Assembly (NCBI RefSeq): GCF_029051645.1
Contig: NZ_JAACFS010000030.1
Location: 1-64,000, forward strand
DNA: 64,000 nucleotides
Direction: 5' to 3'
Source: Bradyrhizobium sp. CSA112
Lineage (GTDB): Bacteria > Pseudomonadota > Alphaproteobacteria > Rhizobiales > Xanthobacteraceae
Positions within the stretch are counted from its first letter, which is position 1; every line of letters begins with the position of its first letter. The notes beneath the pieces were generated by a model that did no database searches, was not told the DNA's origin, and was given only the letters and a program-made list of their open reading frames with translations. Shown here in pieces: positions 24,391 through 32,737 of the stretch. The position numbers were made by a program, and so were the translations under genes.

Positions 24391-26004
24391 CAGGCTTCCC
24401 TGATCAACCGGCTTTGCCACGCGCTTGGGCGCGGCCGGCTTGGTCTCGCGCGGGGCCGGCTTGGCCGGGCCAGCGGCGGCGGTCGTCGCGGCCGGCCGAT
24501 CCGCATCCGCCGTGGCGCCGACGCGGCCATCAGCAAATTCGATCGACAGATGCGCGCTCGGTCCGATCGCGGCAGCGGCGTGGACGGCGTGGCCCTGTTC
24601 GTCGCGCACCAGGGCAAAGCCGCGGGCGAGCACGCCGCGATAGGACAGCGCCGACAACAATTGGCCGCTATGGGCGACCCGCGCATCGAGACGCTGCATG
24701 GCGGTGACCAGCGCGCGGCGGGCGCGATCGGCCAGCCGCTGTGTGCGCTCGCGGTCGCGCGCGATAGCGTTGCGCTGCGCCTGGGCGTTGGAGAGTTTTG
24801 AGGCCTTCAGCCTGACCTCAAGCCCGGCAAAGCGTTCACGCCGGTTGCGCAGCAGGGCGCGGGCGGACAGCCTGATACGTTCGCCCGACACCGTGAGGCG
24901 ATGATTGGCCTGCGAGACCTGTCCGCGCAGAACCTTCAGGGTCAGGCCGGCGCTGAGCTGCGAAAAGCGGCGGTGATGGGCGTGCGTATTGGCCTTCAGG
25001 CCGCGGGGCAGGGCGGCGCCGAAATGATCCAGCCGCTGCCTGGGGATCGCGAGCAGTTCGCTTAAACCGGGCAGCGCGCGGGCGGCGGCGCGCAACTCGT
25101 TGCGGCGGCTCTCCTGGCCGCGCTGCCAGCACACCATCGTGCGCCGCGCCAGGCTTTCGACCTCGGCGAACAATTCGCTGCGGACGGGAACCGCCATTTC
25201 GGCGGCGGCCGTCGGCGTCGGCGCGCGCTTGTCGGCGGCGAAATCAATCAGCGTGATATCGGTCTCATGGCCGACGGCCGAGATCAGCGGGATCATGCTG
25301 TCGGCGACGGCGCGAACCACGATCTCCTCGTTGAACGACCACAAATCCTCCAGCGAGCCGCCGCCGCGCGCAACGATCAACAGATCCGGCCGCGGGATTC
25401 GCCCCGCTTCCGGCAGCGCATTGAAGCCGCGGATGGCCGCTGCCACCTGCTCCGCCGAGCCATCGCCCTGGACCTTCACCGGCCACACCAGCACGCGGCG
25501 GGGGAAGCGGTCCTGCAGCCGGTGCAGGATGTCTCTGATCACCGCCCCGGTCGGCGAGGTGACAACGCCGATCACTTCCGGCAGCCAGGGCAGCAATTGC
25601 TTGCGCGCCTCGTCGAACAGGCCCTCGGCGGCGAGCTTCCGCTTGCGTTCCTCCATCAGCGCCATCAGCGCGCCGATCCCGGCGGGCTCGAGCGCTTCGA
25701 TGACGATCTGGTATTTCGACGAGCCCGGATAGGTCGTGAGCTTGCCGGTGGCGATGACCTCGAGCCCTTCCTGTGGCTTGAACCGCATCCGGGCGTGGGC
25801 GAATTTCCAGATCACCGCCTCGATCTTGGCGCTCTCGTCCTTCAGCGCGAAATAGCAGTGGCCCGAGGAGTGCGGCCCGCGGAAGCCGGAGATTTCCCCG
25901 CGCACGCGGACATGGCCGTAGGCGTCCTCCACCGTCCGCTTCAGGGCGGAGGAGAGTTCCGAGACGGTGAATTCGGGCGCGTTGATCAGGTTATCTGGCG
26001 GCAT
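24385..26004 (-). CDS. xseA: Exodeoxyribonuclease VII large subunit XseA
   Basis: 539 residues from the ATG at 26004 (a TTG two codons earlier is possible). With XseB it forms exonuclease VII, a single-strand-specific exonuclease. The N-terminal OB-fold (FTVSELSSALKRTVEDAYG...VRGEISGFRG) and the conserved catalytic domain motifs (GVVTSPTGAVIRDI; ARGGGSLEDLWSFNEE; SAVGHETDITLIDFAAD) are clear, followed by a long helical coiled-coil region. The last ~50 residues are Ala/Pro/Lys-rich and likely disordered. xseB is not in this window. Confidence 0.96.
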   Translation of the reverse strand: MPPDNLINAPEFTVSELSSALKRTVEDAYGHVRVRGEISGFRGPHSSGHCYFALKDESAKIEAVIWKFAHARMRFKPQEGLEVIATGKLTTYPGSSKYQIVIEALEPAGIGALMALMEERKRKLAAEGLFDEARKQLLPWLPEVIGVVTSPTGAVIRDILHRLQDRFPRRVLVWPVKVQGDGSAEQVAAAIRGFNALPEAGRIPRPDLLIVARGGGSLEDLWSFNEEIVVRAVADSMIPLISAVGHETDITLIDFAADKRAPTPTAAAEMAVPVRSELFAEVESLARRTMVCWQRGQESRRNELRAAARALPGLSELLAIPRQRLDHFGAALPRGLKANTHAHHRRFSQLSAGLTLKVLRGQVSQANHRLTVSGERIRLSARALLRNRRERFAGLEVRLKASKLSNAQAQRNAIARDRERTQRLADRARRALVTAMQRLDARVAHSGQLLSALSYRGVLARGFALVRDEQGHAVHAAAAIGPSAHLSIEFADGRVGATADADRPAATTAAAGPAKPAPRETKPAAPKRVAKPVDQGSLF

Positions 26005-26092
26005 CGGCAACTGATTCGGACCTTTGAGGCATTGCCCGCAACGTAGGGATTTTTAACGATCCCCGCCATTCCAGGACTTGTGGAACTCATGT

Positions 26093-26109
26093 ACTCTGTA
26101 GTACAGAGT
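26093..26109. promoter_or_regulatory. 17-bp palindrome upstream of S33-type hydrolase (candidate operator)
   Basis: ACTCTGTA-G-TACAGAGT is a perfect 8-bp inverted repeat around one base, 33 bp before the start codon at 26142. Size and form fit a TetR/MarR-type dimer operator. The next bases (TTCTCTGTG) partly repeat the half-site. Confidence 0.6.
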
Positions 26110-26141
26110 TCTCTGTGTTATGTTCAGGCGAGGCGAGATCG

Positions 26142-27152
26142 ATGTTTAAATTGCTAATCCGCGGCTTCGTGAGCCTCGTGAAATGGGGCCTGTGCGGCAT
26201 CGGCGTGCTGGCGCTGGTGGTGCTGGCCCTGCTGGCAACGCCGCTGCAGCCGTTACCGGAACTGCAAGCGATCTCGCGGGCGCGGGCCACCGTCGATCTT
26301 TCCAGCCTGCCTGCGATTGAGCGGTTCCAGGCCCGCGACGGCACATGGCTCGGCTTCCGCCATTATGGCGTGGGTGGCGCGCCGACGGGGCGCGTGGCGA
26401 TCGTGATTCATGGCTCCTCCGGCTCCAGCGGCGGCACCATCCATGCGCTGTCGCAGGCGCTGGCTGCGCACGGCGTGGAGACCTTTGCGGTCGATATGCG
26501 GGGCCACGGCACGTCAGGCACGCGCGGCGATATAGGTTATGTCGGCCAGCTTGAGGACGATCTCGCCGATTTCGTCGCGGTGTTGCGCAGCAGCGTGCCG
26601 TCAGCGCCGTTGACCCTGATCGGTCATTCCTCCGGCGGCGGCTTTGCGCTGCGCACCGCCGGCTCGCCGATGCAGAACCTGTTCGAGCGCTTCGTGCTGC
26701 TCGCTCCCTATCTCGGCTACGATGCTCCCTCCACCCGGCCGAGTTCCGGCGGCTGGGCGCGCGCCGATATCCCGCGCATCATTGGCCTGCTGGCGCTGCG
26801 CAAGTTCGGGATAACCTGCTGTGAGGCACTGCCGGTGCTGGCGCTCGCGGTACCACCGAACTCCGAGAAGACGCTGGTGTCGACTTATACCGACCGGTTG
26901 ATGCGCAACTTTGCGGTTGCGGGCGATTTCCGCCACGATCTCGCCGCCGCGACAAAGCCGCTTACAATCATCTCCGGCGCCGACGACGAACTGATGTTTT
27001 CGGACAAATACGCCGAAGCCGTGCGCGGCGCGAAGGTCGCGGTCGACGTCAGGGTGCTCGACGGCATCAACCACATGGGTATCGTCGCTGCGCCGAAGGC
27101 GGTATCCATCATCGCCGAAGATGTTGCCACGCGCGCCATGGCAGGATCATAG
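26142..27152 (+). CDS. Membrane-anchored alpha/beta hydrolase (serine aminopeptidase S33 / lysophospholipase-like)
   Basis: 336 residues from the ATG at 26142 (AGGCGAG upstream). An N-terminal transmembrane segment (about 10-34) anchors it, and the catalytic domain is probably periplasmic. The hydrolase core is complete: IHGSSGSSGG oxyanion segment, GHSSGGGFALR nucleophile elbow with Ser, Asp in Ser-Gly-Ala-Asp-Asp-Glu, and His in Gly-Ile-Asn-His-Met-Gly. The fold is that of monoglyceride lipases and S33 peptidases; the substrate is unknown. A 17-bp palindrome just upstream suggests regulation, perhaps by a factor encoded elsewhere. Confidence 0.88.
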   Translation: MFKLLIRGFVSLVKWGLCGIGVLALVVLALLATPLQPLPELQAISRARATVDLSSLPAIERFQARDGTWLGFRHYGVGGAPTGRVAIVIHGSSGSSGGTIHALSQALAAHGVETFAVDMRGHGTSGTRGDIGYVGQLEDDLADFVAVLRSSVPSAPLTLIGHSSGGGFALRTAGSPMQNLFERFVLLAPYLGYDAPSTRPSSGGWARADIPRIIGLLALRKFGITCCEALPVLALAVPPNSEKTLVSTYTDRLMRNFAVAGDFRHDLAAATKPLTIISGADDELMFSDKYAEAVRGAKVAVDVRVLDGINHMGIVAAPKAVSIIAEDVATRAMAGS

Positions 27153-27174
27153 CGGTGACGTGGGGATGGGCAAC

Positions 27175-27726
27175 ATGATCGACAGCCGCGCGGCCTCCGA
27201 GGCGCTCGCCGACATCAACGAGATGACGCGCCGCGTCCGGCAATCGCGGATCTACAATCTCGCCAGCCTGATGCTGATCATGTGGGGCACGCTGGTATTT
27301 GCGGGCTATCTCGGCTCGTTTCTGCTGCCGCGCCAGGCCGGCTATTTCTGGGCCGGTCTGAACATCGCGGGCGTCGCCGGATCGTTTGCGATCAGCGCCT
27401 TCGGATATCGCAAGACAGGCATTCGCACGTTCGACTTCAGGATGCTGATCGCGTTCGTGCTGTTCTTCGCCTTTGGTTTCCTCTGCACGAGCGTGCTCGG
27501 CCACTTCACGCCGCGCCAGATGGGCACGTTCTGGCCAATTTATTTCATGCTGCTCTACGTCATCGCCGGACTCTGGTTCGGACAAGCCTTTGTCGTGATC
27601 GGTCTTTGCATCAGCGCACTGGCGCTGGTCGGATACTTCCTGCTCGGCGACTGGTTCGACCTGTGGATGGCCTTTGTCGATGGCGGCGGGCTGATGCTCG
27701 GCGGCTGGTGGATGCGCCGGAACTAG
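27175..27726 (+). CDS. Multi-pass inner-membrane protein, unknown function
   Basis: 183 residues from the ATG at 27175 (GGGGA eight bases before it; the ATG at 27166 is an alternative). After an N-terminal cytoplasmic helix there are about five or six transmembrane helices and a C-terminal Gly-Gly-Trp-Trp-Met-Arg-Arg. No transporter motif is visible. Its partner 5 bp downstream is a small winged-helix regulator, so the two probably form an operon in which the regulator controls the membrane protein. I do not recognise the family. Confidence 0.85.
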   Translation: MIDSRAASEALADINEMTRRVRQSRIYNLASLMLIMWGTLVFAGYLGSFLLPRQAGYFWAGLNIAGVAGSFAISAFGYRKTGIRTFDFRMLIAFVLFFAFGFLCTSVLGHFTPRQMGTFWPIYFMLLYVIAGLWFGQAFVVIGLCISALALVGYFLLGDWFDLWMAFVDGGGLMLGGWWMRRN

Positions 27727-27730
27727 CGCC

Positions 27731-28036
27731 ATGGCCGAGATCGACGATATCATCCATCAACCGCTGCGCTTGCGGATCATGGCGGGGCTGAACGCATTAC
27801 CATCGGGCACCGGGCTGGAATTCTCAAAACTGAAGCAACTCACCGGCGCTACCGACGGCAATCTCGGCGCCCATATCGAGACGTTGGCCAAGGCCGGTTA
27901 TGTCGCGGTGGAAAAGGCCTTTGTCGGCAAGAAGCCGCAGACCACGGTAACCGCGACCGCGGCCGGCCGCGGCGCCTTCGCCCGCCATGTCGCCACGCTG
28001 CAGGAGATCATCGCCGCGTCAGGGGGGAAAGTGTAG
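27731..28036 (+). CDS. Winged-helix transcriptional regulator
   Basis: 101 residues. The whole protein is a helix-turn-helix domain: IIHQPLRLRIMAGLNAL, then the recognition region FSKLKQLTGATDGNLGAHIE, a wing with TVTATAAGRGAF, and a C-terminal dimerisation helix. This is the minimal MarR/ArsR-like type (HTH_27-like) often encoded beside small membrane proteins. No metal-binding cysteines are present, so a metal-sensing ArsR role is unlikely. Gene order suggests it regulates its own operon. Confidence 0.85.
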   Translation: MAEIDDIIHQPLRLRIMAGLNALPSGTGLEFSKLKQLTGATDGNLGAHIETLAKAGYVAVEKAFVGKKPQTTVTATAAGRGAFARHVATLQEIIAASGGKV

Positions 28037-28061
28037 CAAACTCCTCTGCACAAGCGTGATG

Positions 28062-28083
28062 CTCCCCTTGCGGGGGGAGGGAC
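28062..28083. repeat. Short fragment of a class D repeat
   Basis: GCTCCCCTTGCGGGGGGAGG is a compact hairpin matching the core of the class D elements at 39.4 kb. It falls in the 94-bp gap before purD, on the leader side of that gene. Confidence 0.6.
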
Positions 28084-28130
28084 TTTTATGCGACCGACTT
28101 GGCCTTGAACTCCCGTATCTGGCCAGATTC

Positions 28131-29414
28131 ATGAACATTCTCCTGCTCGGTTCCGGCGGCCGCGAACACGCTCTAGCGTGGAAGATTGCCGCTTCCCCGC
28201 TGCTGACCAAATTGTGGTGCGCGCCGGGCAATGCCGGCATCGCGCGAGAAGCGGAGTGCGTGGCGCTGGATGTCGCTGACCATCTGGCCGTGATCGAGTT
28301 TTGCAAGAGCAATGCGGTCGATCTCGTCGTGGTCGGCCCGGAGACGCCGCTGGCGGCGGGAATCGTCGATGATCTCGCCAAGGCCGGCATCAAGGCGTTT
28401 GGTCCGGGCAAGCAGGCGGCGCAGCTCGAGGGCTCCAAGGGGTTTACGAAGGCGCTCTGCACTGAATTCAACATTCCGACCGGGGCTTACGGCCGCTTCA
28501 CGACGGCTGACGATGCGATGGCTTATGTGCGCGCGCAGGGCCCGCCGATCGTGGTCAAGGCTGACGGGCTGGCGGCCGGCAAGGGCGTTGTCGTCGCCAA
28601 AACGCTTGATGAGGCCGAAGCGGCCATCGCCATGATGTTCGACGGTGCGTTCGGTGCGGCCGGCACCGAAGTCGTGATCGAGGAATTTCTCTCTGGCCGC
28701 GAGATCAGCTTCTTCGCGCTGTGCGACGGCGAGACCGCGATCCCGCTGGCCTCAGCGCAAGATCACAAGCGTGTTTTCGATCACGACGAAGGGCCGAACA
28801 CTGGCGGCATGGGCGCCTACTCACCGACGCCGTTCGTGACGCCGGAAATTCACGATCAGATCATGGCGCGGATCATCCTGCCGACCGTCGCCGGCATGAA
28901 GAAACGCGGCACGCCGTTTCGCGGCGTGCTCTATGCCGGCGTGATGCTGACGGAGCAGGGTCCAAAACTGTTCGAGTACAACGTTCGCTTCGGCGATCCC
29001 GAATGTCAGGTGCTGATGCTGCGAATGATGTCCGACATTGTGCCGGCGTTTCTCGCCTCCTGCGACGGAGAACTGAAGCATTTCGACCTGCGCTGGTTTC
29101 CCGAGCCGGCGCTGACCGTGGTGATGGCGGCGAAGGGTTATCCCGGCGACTACAAGAAGGGCACGCGCATCGAGGGCCTCGATGACGCCGCGAAAATCGA
29201 GGGCGTCGAAATCTTCCATGCCGGCACGGCGGAGAAGGACGGCGCTATCATTGCCAATGGCGGGCGTGTGCTGAACGTGTGTGCGATGGGCAAGACCGTG
29301 ACGGAGGCGAGAGAGCGCGCCTATCAGGCTGTGGATCGCATTAATTGGCCCGATGGTTTTTGCCGCCGCGACATTGCCTGGCAGGCGGTGGAGCAGGAGA
29401 GGGCGCGGGGCTGA
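28131..29414 (+). CDS. purD: Phosphoribosylamine-glycine ligase PurD
   Basis: 427 residues from the ATG at 28131. It joins phosphoribosylamine and glycine with ATP in purine synthesis (GAR synthetase). The N-terminal MNILLLGSGGREHALAWK, the ATP-grasp segment GPPIVVKADGLAAGKGVVVA, the DHKRVFDHDEGPNTGGMGAYSP motif and the C-terminal NVCAMGKTVTEARERAY are classical. Monocistronic by layout; a hairpin repeat lies after its stop. Confidence 0.97.
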   Translation: MNILLLGSGGREHALAWKIAASPLLTKLWCAPGNAGIAREAECVALDVADHLAVIEFCKSNAVDLVVVGPETPLAAGIVDDLAKAGIKAFGPGKQAAQLEGSKGFTKALCTEFNIPTGAYGRFTTADDAMAYVRAQGPPIVVKADGLAAGKGVVVAKTLDEAEAAIAMMFDGAFGAAGTEVVIEEFLSGREISFFALCDGETAIPLASAQDHKRVFDHDEGPNTGGMGAYSPTPFVTPEIHDQIMARIILPTVAGMKKRGTPFRGVLYAGVMLTEQGPKLFEYNVRFGDPECQVLMLRMMSDIVPAFLASCDGELKHFDLRWFPEPALTVVMAAKGYPGDYKKGTRIEGLDDAAKIEGVEIFHAGTAEKDGAIIANGGRVLNVCAMGKTVTEARERAYQAVDRINWPDGFCRRDIAWQAVEQERARG

Positions 29415-29443
29415 CGCGCGCGTTGCGCGCAACTGACTCAACT

Positions 29444-29530
29444 CGTCATGCCCGGGCTTGACCCGGGCATCCATCATCTTCGCAAGAATCTTCGAGAGGG
29501 ATGGATTGCCGGGTTAAGCCCGGCAATGAC
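29444..29530. repeat. Inverted repeat (class F) between purD and acyl-CoA dehydrogenase
   Basis: The arms CGTCATGCCCGGGC and GCCCGGCAATGAC at the two ends, with inner GATCCATC/GATGGATTG-like arms, make a long hairpin about 87 bp long. It fills the convergent gap. Confidence 0.85.
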
Positions 29531-29551
29531 ACTTCTCAGATACTGGCGACG

Positions 29552-30784
29552 TCACAGCAAATCTCCGCCCGCGGCGCTTGCCGTCGTGCCGTGCTCGCGG
29601 AACGCCTTGATGACGTTCTTGCCGATCCGCCACTTGTGCACTTCGTCCGGACCGTCGACCAGACGCTGCGCGCGGACCTGGGTGTACCATTTGGCGAGCG
29701 GCGTATCCTGGCTGAAGCCGAGTGCGCCGTGGAGCTGGATCGCGGTATCGATCACCTTGTGCACCATGTGCGCATGGAAGATTTTTGCGATCGAATTCTC
29801 CTGCCGGATATCGAGGCCCTTTTCCGCCTTGTAGGCGATGTGCAGCAGCATCAGGCGGCCGATGTAGAGTTCGCTGGCGCAATCGGCGAGCATGAACTGC
29901 ACGGCCTGTCGGTCCGCCAATAGGGTGCCGAAGGTCGAGCGCTTGGTGACATGGGCAACGGCCATGTCGAGCGCGCGCTGCGCCTTGGCGACGTTGTGCA
30001 TGCCATGGCGCAGGCGGCCGTAGGCGAGACGGTGCTGGCCCATCGCAAAGCCGTTGCCTTCGCCGCCGAGCAGATTGTCGGCCGGCACCTTCAGATCCCT
30101 GATCTCGATTTCGGAATGGCCGCCGTGGATGACATCGTCATGCGGTCCCTCGATCGCCATGTTCGCGACATTGCGCTTGATCTTGTAGCCGGGGTTCGGC
30201 AACTCGACGATGAAGGTGGAATATTGCTTGTGCCGCGGCGCGTTCGGATCGGTCTTGGCCATCACCAGCGCCATGTCGGCGACGCTGGCGGAGGAGGAGA
30301 ACCATTTTTCGCCGTTCAGGATGTAGTTCTCGTTGCCGTCCTTCACCGCCGTGGTCTGCATGCCCGTGGCGTCGGCACCGGCGGCCTTTTCCGTCATCGA
30401 GAAGCAGATCCGCTTGTCGCCATTGAGCAGGGGTTTAAGGAACTTCTCCTTCTGATATTCCGTGCCGTGGGCGAGGATCGTCATCATTGAGGCGTCGTCG
30501 GGCCCCTGCGTGTTCATCGACAGCGCGCCCAGCATGCTCTCGCCGAGCTCCATCTGCACCAGCGCATTGGCCAGCGGCCCGAGACCCATGCCGCCATATT
30601 CCTTCGGCACCCACGGGCACCACAGGCCGCGCGCGCGGGCCTTGGCCCGCAGCGGGCCGAGCACTTCGGCGAGCGGCCTGGTGTCGAGTTCCTTCTCCGC
30701 GGGGATACATTCCTCATGCACCCATTGGCGGACCTTCTCGCGGATTGCCTTGGCCTCGGCCGGGATTTCGAAATCGATCGACAT
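29552..30784 (-). CDS. Acyl-CoA dehydrogenase family protein (ACAD10/11-like)
   Basis: 410 residues from the ATG at 30784, with GAGGAAAC upstream. It is a flavoprotein that oxidises an acyl-CoA to the trans-2-enoyl-CoA. The three ACAD domains are visible: helical N-terminus, the beta domain around ICFSMTEKAAGADATGMQT and GEKWFSSSAS, and the C-terminal helices ending VDGPDEVHKWRIG. The DGPDEVH ending is characteristic of the ACAD10/ACAD11 branch, which prefers long-chain or unusual acyl substrates. It is divergent from the dehalogenase gene, with 114 bp between the starts. Confidence 0.9.
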   Translation of the reverse strand: MSIDFEIPAEAKAIREKVRQWVHEECIPAEKELDTRPLAEVLGPLRAKARARGLWCPWVPKEYGGMGLGPLANALVQMELGESMLGALSMNTQGPDDASMMTILAHGTEYQKEKFLKPLLNGDKRICFSMTEKAAGADATGMQTTAVKDGNENYILNGEKWFSSSASVADMALVMAKTDPNAPRHKQYSTFIVELPNPGYKIKRNVANMAIEGPHDDVIHGGHSEIEIRDLKVPADNLLGGEGNGFAMGQHRLAYGRLRHGMHNVAKAQRALDMAVAHVTKRSTFGTLLADRQAVQFMLADCASELYIGRLMLLHIAYKAEKGLDIRQENSIAKIFHAHMVHKVIDTAIQLHGALGFSQDTPLAKWYTQVRAQRLVDGPDEVHKWRIGKNVIKAFREHGTTASAAGGDLL

Positions 30785-30898
30785 CGGTGGTTTCCTCGCG
30801 CCTTGTTCCTGTTGGTCGGGCTTGAGGGATGGCTTAAACCTGCGGTCTGCCAACCGGCAACGACAAACAAAGTTTGAAGCAGCAAGGAGCGCCCGCCC

Positions 30899-31804
30899 AT
30901 GCCCGATCTTGCCGATCTGTTTCCCGGATACGCCTCCGAATGGATCAACACCTCGTCGGGCCGCATCTTTGCCCGCGTCGGCGGCAACGGCCCACCGCTA
31001 TTGCTGCTGCATGGTTTTTCGTCGACGCATGTGATGTGGCACCAGGTCGCGCCGCAGCTGGCCGACAGGTTCACGCTGATCATCGCCGACCTGCCGGGCT
31101 ATGGCTGGTCGGACATGCCCCGCAGCGACGAAAACTACACGCCCTATACCAAGCGCGCGATGGCGAAAGCGATGGTGGAGGCGATGGAGCAGCTCGGCCA
31201 TGTCCATTTCGCGCTCGCCGGCCACGACCGCGGCGGGCGGGTATCGTACCGGCTGGCGCTCGATCATCCGGGCCGGCTGTCGAAGCTAGCCGTGCTCGAT
31301 ATCGCGCCGACCTATGATTACTGGGAGAAGTTGAACCGGCTCTCGGCGCTGAAGATCTATCATTGGGCGTTTCTGGCGCAGCCGTACCCGCTGCCGGAAA
31401 CGCTGGTCGCCAGCAATGGAGAATTTTTCCTTAAGCATAAGATGGCGAGCCAGACCAAATCGAAGACGCTCGACGCCATCGATCCGCGCGCGCTGGAGCA
31501 TTATCTCGCGCCGTTCCGCGATCCCGCCCGCGTACACGCGATGTGCGAAGACTACCGCGCCGGCGCCTATGCCGATTACGAGATCGACAAGGCGGATGTC
31601 GATGCGGGAAAGAAGATTACGATTCCGATGCTGGCGCTGTGGGGTGATGCCGGCGTCGCGCCTGCAGCGGCAACTCCGCTCGATGCTTGGAAGAGATGGG
31701 CGACGAACGTTAGCGGCGCGCCGGTGGATTCCGGGCATTTTCTCACGGAGGAGAATCCGGACGTGACGGCGAAGCTGCTCAGGGAATTTTTCCTGGCGCC
31801 TTGA
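30899..31804 (+). CDS. Fluoroacetate dehalogenase (alpha/beta hydrolase)
   Basis: 301 residues, the same length as Rhodopseudomonas palustris RPA1163 and close to it in recalled sequence. Cofactor-free hydrolysis of fluoroacetate to glycolate proceeds by an ester on an Asp nucleophile. All residues known to matter occur at the same numbers: nucleophile Asp110 in GHDRGGR, Arg111 and Arg114 binding the carboxylate, Asp134 (LAVLDI), His155 and Trp156 (Tyr-His-Trp), Tyr219, and His280 (SGHF). His155/Trp156/Tyr219 form the fluoride pocket. Differences lie near the oxyanion loop (Gly-Phe-Ser-Ser-Thr-His here). Chloroacetate and related acids are possible substrates. No dehalogenase regulator is adjacent. 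Confidence 0.9.
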   Translation: MPDLADLFPGYASEWINTSSGRIFARVGGNGPPLLLLHGFSSTHVMWHQVAPQLADRFTLIIADLPGYGWSDMPRSDENYTPYTKRAMAKAMVEAMEQLGHVHFALAGHDRGGRVSYRLALDHPGRLSKLAVLDIAPTYDYWEKLNRLSALKIYHWAFLAQPYPLPETLVASNGEFFLKHKMASQTKSKTLDAIDPRALEHYLAPFRDPARVHAMCEDYRAGAYADYEIDKADVDAGKKITIPMLALWGDAGVAPAAATPLDAWKRWATNVSGAPVDSGHFLTEENPDVTAKLLREFFLAP

Positions 31805-31821
31805 GTTGACGCGAACCTCTC

Positions 31822-31979
31822 CACGTCATTGCGAGGAGCCAACGGGTCGCGCGAATGCGCGCCCGATGACAGGCTCCGCGACGAAGCAATCCATCTATCC
31901 GTTATGCCGCGCGATGGATTGCTTCGCGGAGCCTGTCATCGGGCGGCGCCTTGCGCCGACCCGTTGGCTCGCAATGACG
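31822..31979. repeat. Large (~158-bp) inverted repeat
   Basis: It starts CGTCATTGCGAGGAGCCAACG and ends CGTTGGCTCGCAATGACG, complementary along much of its length. Inner arms include GATGACAGGCTCCGCG and CGCGGAGCCTGTCATC, and GCAATCCATC/GATGGATTGC around the centre. The arm length and symmetry suggest nested mobile repeats, one within another. Confidence 0.88.
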
Positions 31980-32006
31980 GCCCGCGCCTGTCGCCGCACG
32001 CACCGT

Positions 32007-32107
32007 CGTCATACCCGCGAAGGCGGGTATCCAGTACGCCGCGGTCTCTCGGTTGATCACTACCGTCTCTGGAATACTGGATCATCCGCTTTCGCGGATG
32101 ATGACAA
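32007..32107. repeat. Class B repeat, copy 2
   Basis: CGTCATACCCGCGAAGGCGG to TTCGCGGATGATGACAATG, differing from the copy at 5962-6063 at scattered bases. It sits 3' to the tadA stop, on the convergent side. Confidence 0.85.
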
Positions 32108-32128
32108 TGGCGTGTGGAGCGCGCGGGC

Positions 32129-32575
32129 CTACCGCCTCACCTTGAAAAACTCCTTGAGCAACGTCGCCGCCTCGGTCTCCCCCACCGCCGAATAAACCTC
32201 CGGCGCGTGATGGCAGGTCGGCTGTGCAAAGAACCGTACGCCGGAATCCACCGCGCCGCCCTTGGGATCGGCTGCGCCGTAATAGAGCCGCCGGATCCGC
32301 GCAAACGAGATCGCGCCGGCGCACATCGTGCAGGGCTCCAGCGTGACGTAGAGGTCGCAATCGACCAGTCGCTCGGTCCCGATCGCCTCAGCAGCCTGCC
32401 GGATCGCCAGTATTTCGGCATGAGCCGTCGGGTCGCGATCGGTCAGCGTCCGGTTGCCGGCCGTGGCGATTACCTCGTAATCCCTGACGATTACGCACCC
32501 GATCGGAACTTCGCCGGCTTTTCCGGCGTTTTCGGCCGTTTTCAGCGCTAAATCCATGAAAGAAGGGGCCGTCAT
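32129..32575 (-). CDS. tadA: tRNA-adenosine deaminase TadA
   Basis: 148 residues from the ATG at 32575. TadA converts A34 to inosine in tRNA-Arg(ACG). The zinc and catalytic motifs are complete: Thr-Ala-His-Ala-Glu-Ile (His ligand and catalytic Glu) and EPCTMCAGAISFARI (the two Cys ligands). Length and C-terminus fit TadA rather than guanine or cytosine deaminase. It is divergent from the RluB-type gene, with 162 bp between starts. Confidence 0.93.
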   Translation of the reverse strand: MTAPSFMDLALKTAENAGKAGEVPIGCVIVRDYEVIATAGNRTLTDRDPTAHAEILAIRQAAEAIGTERLVDCDLYVTLEPCTMCAGAISFARIRRLYYGAADPKGGAVDSGVRFFAQPTCHHAPEVYSAVGETEAATLLKEFFKVRR

Positions 32576-32737
32576 GCCTCGTATCATCGAAAGAAACCTG
32601 CTATGAGAACCGCCTTCAGCAAACGCGGATACCGGTGTTGCGTGAGAATGCGCCTTGAGCAAAGTGCGCGCGCGTTATCGCTATGACAGCCCATCCGCAC
32701 CCTGATTGGCAATTCATCCATATTCGAGAGACCATTC

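Larger units (their letters stand above)
31805..32128. other. 324-bp gap filled by two palindromic repeats
   Basis: The gap between the dehalogenase and tadA holds a 158-bp inverted repeat (31822-31979) and a class B repeat (32007-32107). Reading frames inside it are products of the repeats. No other signal is visible. Confidence 0.75.

Noticed and set aside
31815..32110. CRISPR-like repeat array
   Set aside because: The repeats are two large inverted repeats with no regular spacers and no cas genes.
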